Assembly: GCA_022825895.1 (NCBI GenBank)
Contig: JAJDVX010000039.1
Coordinates: 1-53,909, forward strand
Direction of reading: 5' to 3'
From: Chloroflexota bacterium
GTDB lineage: Bacteria; Chloroflexota; UBA11872
DNA length: 53,909 nt
Of the stretch, positions 16,111-23,327 are shown in pieces (the first letter of the stretch is position 1; each line of letters begins with the position of its first letter). The position numbers and the translations under genes are program-made. Below the pieces are notes generated by a model, which searched no databases, was not told the origin of the DNA, and was given only the letters and a program-made list of their open reading frames with translations.

Positions 16111-17052
16111 CTAGGCAAGGCCCTCCGCCCACGCCCTGATCAGGTGGTGCGCAATGGCAAAGGAAGCCGGTACCCGAAGTTCCGCATCCTCACCCGCCAG
16201 CGCCCGCCGCACCGTCGCCCGGGCGAACCACTGCACGGACAGCATCTCCACCTTGTCAGGCCGCAGGTCCGTCGTCAGCGCGTCGGCGTGACAGCCGATC
16301 ATCAGCGACGACGGAAACGGCCACGGCTGCGACGAGTGGTACCGCACCGCCCCCACCCGGACGCCCGCTTCCTCCAACACCTCACGCCGCACCGCCTCTT
16401 CGATCGATTCCCCCTGGTCCATGAACCCCGCCAGCGCCGAGAACATCCGCATCTGCGACAGCCGCCCGTGCGACTGCCCCAGCAGGCACCGATCCCCGTC
16501 CGTTACCACCACGATCACCACTGGATCGGTCCGGGGAAAGTGGTCCGCCCCGCAACTCACGCACGTCCGCTGCTGGCCGCCCCGCACCGCCTCGGTTGGC
16601 TCTCCGCACACGCTGCAGAAGCCGTGCCGCGCGTGCCAGTCCACCTGCGACCGCGCCTGCGCCGTAATCCCCGCATCCTCCGCCGACAGCAACGTCGCCG
16701 CCGTCCGCACGTCCACGAAACGCCGCTCGCCGCCCGCCGTCAGATCGTCGCTGTCCTCCGACACGTCCACCGCAAAATGCGCTAGGCCCTCTCGCAACCC
16801 CAACAAGAACCGAGGCCCTTCGAGAGCATCCGTCGCGAAGCCGCTCACCCACGCCAACCGCGCTGGATCCTCGCCCTCCAACAGCACGTCCAACTGCCGC
16901 AGCGGCAGGAACCGGCTGCCCGGATCCCGCTCCCGCGCCGCCAGCCAGTCCGCGTCGCGTCGCTCGTATTCGGCCCGGTTCAACGGGTTTCCCGCAAAGG
17001 TGTGTGGACGATTCACGGCGATCCGCGCATGCTCCCAGTCGTCAGACGTCAC
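16111..17052 (-). CDS. nudC: NAD(H) pyrophosphatase / NADH-capped RNA decapping hydrolase (Nudix)
   Basis: 313 residues. An N-terminal NudC domain is followed by a zinc ribbon (CSVCGEPTE...CVSCGADHFPRTDP, four cysteines around 145-170), the Nudix box GFMDQGESIEEAVRREVLEEAG, and the NudC-specific SQPWPFPSSLM motif that distinguishes NAD(H) pyrophosphatases. It hydrolyses NAD(H) to NMN(H) and AMP, and homologues remove NAD caps from RNA. All motifs are intact. It is divergent from rhaM, whose start lies 15 bases from the start of nudC, so the two share a very short control region. A broken second copy lies at 13307-14500. Confidence 0.93.
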   Translation of the reverse strand: MTSDDWEHARIAVNRPHTFAGNPLNRAEYERRDADWLAARERDPGSRFLPLRQLDVLLEGEDPARLAWVSGFATDALEGPRFLLGLREGLAHFAVDVSEDSDDLTAGGERRFVDVRTAATLLSAEDAGITAQARSQVDWHARHGFCSVCGEPTEAVRGGQQRTCVSCGADHFPRTDPVVIVVVTDGDRCLLGQSHGRLSQMRMFSALAGFMDQGESIEEAVRREVLEEAGVRVGAVRYHSSQPWPFPSSLMIGCHADALTTDLRPDKVEMLSVQWFARATVRRALAGEDAELRVPASFAIAHHLIRAWAEGLA

Positions 17053-17066
17053 TCCCGGAGCGCATC

Positions 17067-17381
17067 ATGCAACGTATCGCCTTCGCTCTGCCCATCAAGC
17101 CCGACCGCGTCGACGACTACCGTCGCACCCATGCCGCCGTCTGGCCAGAGTTGTTGGAAGAAAACGTCAAAGCCGGCATCCGCAACTTCACCATCGTCCT
17201 CTTCATGAACCACGCCATCGGCCTCCTGGAATGCGACGACTGGGAAGCCGCCTCCGCCTACCTCGACAAGTCCGACGTCCAGGCCCGCTGGCAGGCCGAG
17301 CACGCCGACATCCTCGACGTCGACACCGCCTCGGGCCTCGTCCCCCTTCAGATGCTCGAGGAACTCTTCCACCAGGACTGA
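17067..17381 (+). CDS. rhaM: L-rhamnose mutarotase
   Basis: 104 residues starting at ATG 17067 (GGAG upstream). It matches the small ferredoxin-like dimer family: QRIAFALPIKPDRVDDYRRTHAAVWPELLEENVKAGIRNFTIVLF, with the His/Tyr of YRRTH and the WPEL motif, then ARWQAEHADIL. It interconverts alpha and beta anomers of L-rhamnose or similar deoxysugars. No rhamnose pathway genes adjoin it, but FucU, GH4 and Gfo/Idh genes elsewhere in the window indicate deoxysugar and glycoside use. Confidence 0.9.
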   Translation: MQRIAFALPIKPDRVDDYRRTHAAVWPELLEENVKAGIRNFTIVLFMNHAIGLLECDDWEAASAYLDKSDVQARWQAEHADILDVDTASGLVPLQMLEELFHQD

Positions 17382-17815
17382 CCTACGGAGACCGCTGCGA
17401 AACGCACCTCACCATTGAAGCCGCGGCAGTTCCCGCTCCCTCTCCTGGGAGACCGTTGCGTAATCCGATGGACCGGTGTGCGGTTTCAATCCCATCGAGG
17501 AGCAGCCGTTCTCTTCCCTCTCCAAGGGGAGAGGCAGATTCGGGCGTCTTCGGCCGAAATCGGTGAGGGGTCTTCCGGGCAGCCAAGCTTGGGTTATGCA
17601 GGTTTCTCTCCTGGGGGGAGGGTCGGGGTGAGGGTCTTCCGCGCAACCAACCCTGGGCTACAAAAAAAGCCTCCTGGGGCAGCGCCGCGACGAACCCTGG
17701 CATCTAGCCGCTCACCGCTAGCCACCAACCTTGGCTAATCCCTTGAATCCCCGCGCCTCCGCCCCCACCATGTAGCCCGACACGGCCACTGTCCCCAAAC
17801 CACAAGGACTCCTTC
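17382..17815. repeat. intergenic region with family A and B repeats
   Basis: Family A (17515-17572: CCCTCTCC-AA-GGGGAGAGG hairpin, then CAGATTCGGGCGTCTTCGGC and CGAAATCGGTGAGGGG) is followed by a family B copy (about 17612-17665: GGGGGGAGGGTCGGGGTGAG, GTCTTCCGCGCAACCAACCC). No gene is seen. The ilvD leader occupies the right end, with AAGGA before the start. Confidence 0.75.
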
Positions 17816-19492
17816 ATGTCCGATCCACGCAAGCGCAACAGCGCCGCCATGACCGACGGCCCGGCCCGCGCGCCGGCCCGCTCCCAGCTCAAGTCCATCG
17901 GGTTTTCCGATGAAGACCTGGCCCGACCCATCGTCGGCGTGGCGCACCAGTGGATCGAAACCATGCCCTGCAACTTCAACCATCGGCGCATGGCCCAGCG
18001 CGTCAAGGAAGGCATCCGCGCCGCCGGCGGCACCCCCATGGAGGTCAACACCATCTCCGTCAGCGACGGCGTCTCCATGGGCACCGAGGGCATGCGCGCC
18101 TCGCTCATCAGCCGCGAGGTCATCACCGACTCCATCGAGGTCGCCGCCATCGGCCACTCCTTCGACGCCCTCGTCGTCATCGTCGGCTGCGATAAGACCA
18201 TCCCCGCCGGCGCCATGGCCCTGGCTCGCCTCAACATTCCCGGTTTGGCCCTCTACAGCGGCAGCATCGCCCCCGGCAAATTCCGCGGCCAGGACATCAC
18301 CATCCAGGAAGTCTTTGAAGGCGTCGGCGCCCACGCCGCCGGCAAGCTCAGCGCCGACGAACTCATGGAGATCGAGAACGCCGCCTGCCCCGGCGCCGGG
18401 GCCTGCGGCGGCCAGTTCACCGCCAACACCATGGCCACCGCCCTCGACTTCCTGGGCATCAGCCCGCCCGGCGCCAACGTCGTGCCCGCCATGGACGGCG
18501 GCAAGGCCGACACCGCCTTCGAAGCCGGCCGCCTCGTCATGGACCTGCTCGATCGCGACGTCCGCCCCCGCGACATCATCACCCGCGAGTCCGTCGAAAA
18601 CGCCATCTCGGCCGTCGCCGCCACCGGCGGCTCCACCAACGCCGTGCTCCACATCATGGCCATCGCCCACGAGGCCCGCGTGGATCTTGAGCTCGAGGAC
18701 TTCGACCGCATCGCTGCTCGCGTCCCCATCCTGGCCGACCTCAAGCCCTGGGGGAACTACGTCGCCACCGACGTCTTCCAGGCCGGCGGCTTGTCCCTCG
18801 TGGCCCGCGAGCTCCACAAGCTCGGCCTGCTGCACGGCGAGGAGCGCTACGTCGACGGCCGCACCATCGGCGAGGTGGCCAACGCCGCCGTGGAAACCCC
18901 CGGCCAGCAGGTCATCTACCCCGCCGACAACCCCCTCAAACCCACCGGCGGCATCCTCATCCTGCGCGGCAACCTCGCGCCGGACGGCTGCGTGATCAAG
19001 GTCTCCGGCCAGGAGCGCGACACCTTCACCGGCCCCGCCCGCGTCTTCGACGGCGAGGAGGCCTGCTTCAAGGCCGTCATCGACCAGGACATCGAACCCG
19101 GCTCATTCATCGTCATCCGCAACGAAGGCCCCGCCGGCGGCCCCGGCATGCGCGAAATGCTGGCCGTTACCGGCGCCATCCAGGGCGCCGGCCTTGGCGA
19201 TTCCGTCGCCCTGATGACCGACGGCCGCTTCTCCGGCGCCTCCCACGGCTTCATGATCGGGCACGTCGCCCCCGAAGCCTTCCGTCGCGGCCCCATCGCC
19301 GCCGTCCAGGACGGCGACTTCATCACCTTCAACGTGGACAACCGCACTCTTGACGTGCACTTGACCGACGAGCAGATCGAGGAACGCCTCGCCGACTGGC
19401 AACCCCCGGCTCCGCGCTACCCCACCGGCGCCATGGCCAAATACGCCGCCCTCGTCTCCTCCGCCAGCCAGGGCGCCGTCACCACGAACTAA
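17816..19492 (+). CDS. ilvD: dihydroxy-acid dehydratase
   Basis: 558 residues, normal length. Iron-sulfur ligand cysteines are visible at 52 (ETMPCN), 125 (GCDKTIPAG) and 197 (CPGAGACGGQFTANTM). The Mg-site and substrate regions (EVNTISVSDGVSMGTEGM, SLISREVI, GGSTNAVLH, DGRFSGASHGF, GHVAPEA) are intact. It dehydrates 2,3-dihydroxy-isovalerate and 2,3-dihydroxy-3-methylvalerate to the 2-keto acids in valine, isoleucine and pantothenate synthesis. It stands alone, not with ilvBNC or leu genes. Confidence 0.97.
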   Translation: MSDPRKRNSAAMTDGPARAPARSQLKSIGFSDEDLARPIVGVAHQWIETMPCNFNHRRMAQRVKEGIRAAGGTPMEVNTISVSDGVSMGTEGMRASLISREVITDSIEVAAIGHSFDALVVIVGCDKTIPAGAMALARLNIPGLALYSGSIAPGKFRGQDITIQEVFEGVGAHAAGKLSADELMEIENAACPGAGACGGQFTANTMATALDFLGISPPGANVVPAMDGGKADTAFEAGRLVMDLLDRDVRPRDIITRESVENAISAVAATGGSTNAVLHIMAIAHEARVDLELEDFDRIAARVPILADLKPWGNYVATDVFQAGGLSLVARELHKLGLLHGEERYVDGRTIGEVANAAVETPGQQVIYPADNPLKPTGGILILRGNLAPDGCVIKVSGQERDTFTGPARVFDGEEACFKAVIDQDIEPGSFIVIRNEGPAGGPGMREMLAVTGAIQGAGLGDSVALMTDGRFSGASHGFMIGHVAPEAFRRGPIAAVQDGDFITFNVDNRTLDVHLTDEQIEERLADWQPPAPRYPTGAMAKYAALVSSASQGAVTTN

Positions 19493-19513
19493 GCCGGCTG
19501 CTTCGACCTCTTC

Positions 19514-19683
19514 TGTAGGGGCAACCCTCGTGGTTGCCTTCGGGCCTCGTGCCGCATCCCCGGCAGCCCACCCCCGGCTGAAACTCGCTCCCCAGCAAAA
19601 GCCGCTAGGTCCAGGCCACTAAACGCACGGTGGACCCAGCGCAACTAAGCCCCGGCTGAAACTCGATCCCCAGCAAAAGCCGC
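19514..19683. repeat. hairpin repeat plus 34-bp direct repeats after ilvD
   Basis: GGCAACC-CTCGT-GGTTGCC (19520-19538) preceded by TGTAGG is a common bacterial intergenic hairpin and may end the ilvD transcript. Two 34-bp direct repeats (19572-19605 and 19650-19683; start CCCCGGCTGAAACTCG, end AGCAAAAGCCGC) differ at one base and have a 78-bp period. Confidence 0.7.
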
Positions 19684-19691
19684 GAGCGGCC

Positions 19692-20417
19692 TCACATCAT
19701 GGGGTGCATCGTTAGCGCCAGGGACGTCTCGATGTCCCAGACCGCCTGCGAAACCTCCCGCCCGATCAGGTCCAGCTTCCGCACCTGCTCGATCCGCCCG
19801 GTCACGTGCTCCAGTTCCCGGCGCGACAGCAACTCGCGGAAAATCCCGCACGCCTCCGCCAGGCACACGATCACGATGTCCCGCGGGTCAGGGATCTCGT
19901 CGCTGAACAGCACTTCCATGATCCGCAGCTTCACTTCACGGTCGGCCTTGCCGTCCACCGCCGGGTAGCGCCGCGCCTGGAACACCCACAGGAACTTCTC
20001 GTCCCGCACGTGCAGGATGCCGTGCTCCACCAGCCGTTCCAGCACCCGTTCCCGGATTGGGCCCGCTCGCTGGGCAATGTCCTGAATCCAGAAACGCGTG
20101 TCCCGTTCCCCGTCCGCCTGCGTAATTCGTTCCAGCGTCGGGTCCAGCAGATCGTCGCCCACCGGCGTCGGGTCGATCACCGTCAGCCAGTTCGGGTCCG
20201 TGTCGATCCGGTTCTCCAGCGCCAGGTCCATCAGCACCGCGCCCGCCAGCGCGCACTGCACCGACCACTCCGGCACCCGTACGAAATCGCCGCCCTCGTC
20301 ATCCAGCAGCAGCAGCATGATCTCTTCAGGAAATCTCAGCACCGCCCACGCCCCTTTCCTCGCCGCCTCTGATCTCCCGTCAGGATACCCGCGCTCCCCG
20401 TCATCACGCCCGCTCAT
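19692..20417 (-). CDS. GPP34 (GOLPH3/VPS74-like) domain protein
   Basis: 241 residues if started at ATG 20417. The core FPEEIMLLLLDDEGGDFVRVPEWSVQCALAGAVLMDLALENRIDTD and the region LDPTLERI...FWIQDIAQRAGPIRERVLERLVEHGIL through DREVKLRIMEVLFSDEIPDPRDIVIVCLAEACGIF match the GPP34 fold, which in eukaryotes binds phosphatidylinositol-4-phosphate at the Golgi. Bacterial members occur in actinobacteria and some others with unknown roles, probably membrane-associated. The N-terminal 30 residues are charged and not conserved. No operon partner is apparent. Confidence 0.8.
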   Translation of the reverse strand: MSGRDDGERGYPDGRSEAARKGAWAVLRFPEEIMLLLLDDEGGDFVRVPEWSVQCALAGAVLMDLALENRIDTDPNWLTVIDPTPVGDDLLDPTLERITQADGERDTRFWIQDIAQRAGPIRERVLERLVEHGILHVRDEKFLWVFQARRYPAVDGKADREVKLRIMEVLFSDEIPDPRDIVIVCLAEACGIFRELLSRRELEHVTGRIEQVRKLDLIGREVSQAVWDIETSLALTMHPMM

Positions 20418-20501
20418 ACACCGAAACGTGCCCCCGGCTCTTCGACGTAAACCGCCCACGCCGCCAATCGCCCCACCGTCCCTGGCGTCCGCTCACCCCT
20501 C

Positions 20502-20891
20502 CTACTCCCCCCACGTCACCGGCGGCCCGCCCTCCAGGTACGTCGTGTGCTCCGCCGTAATCGCTGCCGGAATCGGAAACACCACCATGATCTCCGACAC
20601 CCCGTCCCCGGCCCCCACAAACCCGTGCGGCGTATCCGCCGGAAACACGCACACGTCCCCTGCTGCCGCGTCCGACCACGCATCCTCGATCCGCACCCGC
20701 AGCCGCCCGCGCAATACCAGGATCGCCTCATCCACGTCATGCCGATGCAGCGGCGTCACCGCCCCCGGCTCCACCTCAAAATGCTGCATCGACACAGACC
20801 GCGACCCCTGCGCATCTCCCACCACTTCCCTTACCACCTGCCCCGGCCGCCAGGCCCCCGCCGCCTGCTCCGCTATCCGAACGATCGGCAT
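20502..20891 (-). CDS. single-domain cupin protein
   Basis: 129 residues. The first cupin motif PGAVTPLHRHDVDEAILVLRGRL (G...HxH...E...G, with His48 and His50 as metal ligands) and the second motif AGDVCVFPADTPHGF (P...H) are intact, giving a small beta-barrel that usually binds Mn, Fe or Zn. Substrate unknown; stand-alone Cupin_2 proteins include dioxygenases, isomerases and sugar or hormone binders. Divergent from the luciferase-like gene on its right. Confidence 0.85.
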   Translation of the reverse strand: MPIVRIAEQAAGAWRPGQVVREVVGDAQGSRSVSMQHFEVEPGAVTPLHRHDVDEAILVLRGRLRVRIEDAWSDAAAGDVCVFPADTPHGFVGAGDGVSEIMVVFPIPAAITAEHTTYLEGGPPVTWGE

Positions 20892-21053
20892 CCCAGACTC
20901 CTCTCCTCATCCACTGTCCTACCACGCACCCCAGGCAACCCCACCATCTTCCCCCTCTCCCTCTTCTCTCACTCCTCTTCCCTCTCCCCTCTCCCCTTCC
21001 ACTATCATTCCGCCCAACCCCACCAGCCCGCTTCCCAGCCAGAGGAGCCCCGA

Positions 21054-22220
21054 ATGCCTCTCCCCCCACGCATGAAATTCGGAATCTTCCTGGCCCCCTT
21101 CCACTGGCTCGGCGAAAACCCCACCCTCGGCCTCGAGCGCGACCTCGAAACCGTCCAGTGGCTCGACGATCTCGGCTTCGACGAAGCCTGGATCGGCGAA
21201 CACCACAGCGCCGGCTGGGAAACCATTGCGTCCCCCGAACTCTTCATCGCCACCGCTGCCGAGCGCACCCGCCACATCAAGCTCGGCACCGGCGTCATCA
21301 GCCTCCCGTACCACCACCCCCTCATGGTCGCCAACCGCATGATCCAGCTCGACCACATCACCCGCGGTCGCGTCATGCTTGGTGTGGGCCCCGGCGCCCT
21401 GGTGTCAGACGCCTACATGCTCGGCATCGAACCCCTCACCCAGCGCCCCCGCATGGACGAGGCCCTCGGCGTCATCATGCGCCTCCTCACCGAAACCGAG
21501 CCCATCACCCACCACGCCGAGTGGTTCACCCTCCAGCGCGCCATGACCCACCTGCGCCCCTACACCCAGCCCCACTTTCCTATTGCCGTCGCCGCCGCCC
21601 AGTCCCCCTCCGGCATGCAACTCGCCGGCAAGCACGGCGCCGCCGTTCTGTCCCTCGGCATCCGTCCCGGCAGTGCCGAAACCGTCAAGCTCGACTCCTT
21701 CTGGCAGATCGCCCTCGATGTCGCCAAAGAGCACGGCAAAACCATGAACCGCCACGACTGGCGCCTCGTCATGCCCGTCCACATCGCCGAATCCCGCACC
21801 GAAGCCATCGAACAGGCCCGCGTCGGCGCCGCCCGTTTCCAGCGCGACTACTTCGAAGACACCATGGGCTTCGAAAAGACCTTCGACGGCCCGCCCGAAC
21901 AACTCATCGACTACATGGTCGACACCGGCGCCTGGTGCGTCGGCACACCGGATGATCTGATCGCCGCCATCCATCGGCTGGATGAGTCAAGCGGCGGCTT
22001 CGGCGGCCTCCTCGTCATGGCAACCGAGTGGGGCAACCGCCAGCAAGTCCGCCACAGCTACGAGCTGATTGCCCGCTACGTCATGCCCCAATTCCAGAAC
22101 TCCCTCACCAACCTCACCGCTTCTCAGGAATGGGCCGCCCGCGAACGCCACAACCTCATGGCCCTCCGCACCAAGTCCCTCGACAAAGCCACCAAGGACT
22201 ACCAACAAAAACCTTCGTAG
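21054..22220 (+). CDS. luciferase-like (LLM class) flavin-dependent monooxygenase
   Basis: 388 residues from ATG 21054 (GAGGAG upstream); a longer frame is open but is not supported. Bacterial-luciferase TIM barrel: MKFGIFLAPFHWLGENPTLGLERDLETVQWLDDLGFDEAWIGEHH, LGTGVISLPYHHPLMVANRMIQLDHITRGRVMLGVGPGAL and a long C-terminal tail to residue 388. It should use reduced FMN or F420 and oxygen on an unknown organic substrate. The TAG stop codon lies within the first copy of a hairpin repeat, so the original C-terminus may have been altered by repeat insertion. A decayed copy of its 3' end lies at 23067. Confidence 0.92.
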   Translation: MPLPPRMKFGIFLAPFHWLGENPTLGLERDLETVQWLDDLGFDEAWIGEHHSAGWETIASPELFIATAAERTRHIKLGTGVISLPYHHPLMVANRMIQLDHITRGRVMLGVGPGALVSDAYMLGIEPLTQRPRMDEALGVIMRLLTETEPITHHAEWFTLQRAMTHLRPYTQPHFPIAVAAAQSPSGMQLAGKHGAAVLSLGIRPGSAETVKLDSFWQIALDVAKEHGKTMNRHDWRLVMPVHIAESRTEAIEQARVGAARFQRDYFEDTMGFEKTFDGPPEQLIDYMVDTGAWCVGTPDDLIAAIHRLDESSGGFGGLLVMATEWGNRQQVRHSYELIARYVMPQFQNSLTNLTASQEWAARERHNLMALRTKSLDKATKDYQQKPS

Positions 22221-22430
22221 GGGTGGGTCTGTGACCCACCCGTCTTCGAGCGGTGTGCCGCGAATCTTTCGTAGGGGTGGGTCTGTGACCCACCCGTCTT
22301 CCGGTCGTGGTGCTATGGGCGTCCGACCAACCCGGTTCCGGCTCCCCGTACCGCCCCCACGTCTTCCCTCCGCCCGCCGCCCGCGCCTTTTTCGTACGGG
22401 CGGGTCTGTGACCCACCCGTCTTCCGCTCG
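22215..22430. repeat. three copies of a GGGTGGGT hairpin repeat
   Basis: GGGTGGGT-CTGTG-ACCCACCC perfect 8-bp stems at 22221-22241 and 22275-22295, and a one-mismatch copy at 22398-22418. Each is preceded by TTCGTA and followed by CGTCTTC, making a unit of roughly 35-40 bp. Strong RNA hairpins directly after the monooxygenase stop could act as terminators or 3' protectors. Confidence 0.85.
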
Positions 22431-22490
22431 TGGTCCTATGGAATTCCGACCAACTTGCTTCCGCCCTCGTTCGTTGCCATCCCATTTCCC

Positions 22491-22720
22491 GTTCGTGGTG
22501 AGCGGGCCAAAGTCTTCGGTGGACCGTCTCGAACCACACCCCCGGCTGCGGCACCCACCCCGCCATCCCGGCGTCCCCGGCCGGGACCCAGCAGCAACCA
22601 ACAACCCAACCGCACCCAAGCCACCCCTGGCAACCCACCCAGACCTAGTCCTCGAAGCCTCCGCATCCCGTTCGCGGTGAGCCTGTCCTGAGCTTGTCGA
22701 AAGGAACTGTGTCGAGCCAC
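22491..22720. repeat. family C and D dispersed repeats
   Basis: Family C (GTTCG.GGTGAGC... ending GTCGA.CCAC) at 22491-22537 and 22670-22720, the second containing the widespread CCTGAGCTTGTCGAA core. Family D (CATCCCGGCG...GGCCGGGACCCAGCAG, a CCCGGC/GCCGGG hairpin) at 22564-22599. Further copies occur at 30383-30674 and 33446-33481. Confidence 0.75.
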
Positions 22721-22794
22721 ACCCGCACGCGGCAACCACCCCCGCCCCAATCTCCATTTCCAGTCGCCCGCCGATCGACCTGTACGCTTGCCCC

Positions 22795-23055
22795 ATGCCA
22801 CGAAGCCACGTCTACCTGGGCGACAAAGAACTGGCCCTGCTTGACGAAGCCGCCCGCGCCACCGGCGCCTCGCGCTCGGCGCTGATTCGTCAGGCCGTAC
22901 GCCGCACCCTTGGCCCCCTCACAAAGGCGGAAAAGCTGCGGGCCCTTGAGGCCAGCGCCGGCAGCTGGTCGGGACGCAACTTCACCGGCGCGGAATACGT
23001 CGACGCCATCCGCGGCGACCTGAACGAACGTCTCCGCGCGCTTGGTATGGAGTGA
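22795..23055 (+). CDS. ribbon-helix-helix antitoxin, orphan (VapB/CopG-like)
   Basis: 86 residues: [35 protein letters not shown] is a standard RHH DNA-binding domain (about 4-40), followed by an acidic, toxin-wrapping-type tail ([31 protein letters not shown]). A partner should follow, and GTG at 23052 opens MKLPDEQ-type sequence like a PIN toxin start, but within about six codons this runs into the remnant of the monooxygenase gene. The toxin appears to have been lost at that junction. The function now is unclear; it may still bind DNA. Confidence 0.75.
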   Translation: MPRSHVYLGDKELALLDEAARATGASRSALIRQAVRRTLGPLTKAEKLRALEASAGSWSGRNFTGAEYVDAIRGDLNERLRALGME

Positions 23056-23066
23056 AACTGCCAGAC

Positions 23067-23198
23067 GAGCAGGTCCGCCACAGATACGAGCTGATCGCTT
23101 ACTTCGTCATGCCCCGATTCCAGAGCTCCCGCACAGACCTCACCGCCTCTCAGAACTAGGCTGCCCCCCAAACGCCACAATCCCATGGCCCTCTCAGC
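23067..23198 (+). pseudogene. 3' fragment of a luciferase-like monooxygenase gene
   Basis: Encodes QVRHRYELIAYFVMPRFQSS, then RTDLTASQN and a TAG stop, corresponding to QVRHSYELIARYVMPQFQNS...NLTASQE near the end of the intact gene at 21054-22220. DNA similarity continues past the stop to about 23198. It is in the same orientation as and downstream of the intact gene, with repeats and an orphan antitoxin between. Confidence 0.85.
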
Positions 23199-23314
23199 CT
23201 TGGAATCGATAGGGTGCTGTGGGCGGTGCGTCTGGCCATGCACAAGGAGAGTCCCGCTAATCTGCTCCCATAGCCGCGAAGACCGTATGGCGCTCGGCCT
23301 GCCTTCCGAGCGGC

Positions 23315-23320
23315 TAACAT
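23315..23320 (+). promoter_or_regulatory. candidate -10 of the methyltransferase operon (leaderless)
   Basis: TAACAT ends seven bases before the ATG at 23328, and no Shine-Dalgarno sequence is visible between. That geometry would give a leaderless transcript. The -35 region is not recognisable, so this is tentative. Confidence 0.3.
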
Positions 23321-23327
23321 TCGGCAT

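Noticed and set aside
17735..18835. 366-residue minus-strand frame opposite ilvD
   Set aside because: Gly/Asp/Val/Ala-rich antisense shadow of a well-supported ilvD.
20547..21053. Long N-terminal extension of the luciferase-like protein
   Set aside because: The extension is antisense to the cupin gene and lacks family similarity; ATG 21054 has a good ribosome site.
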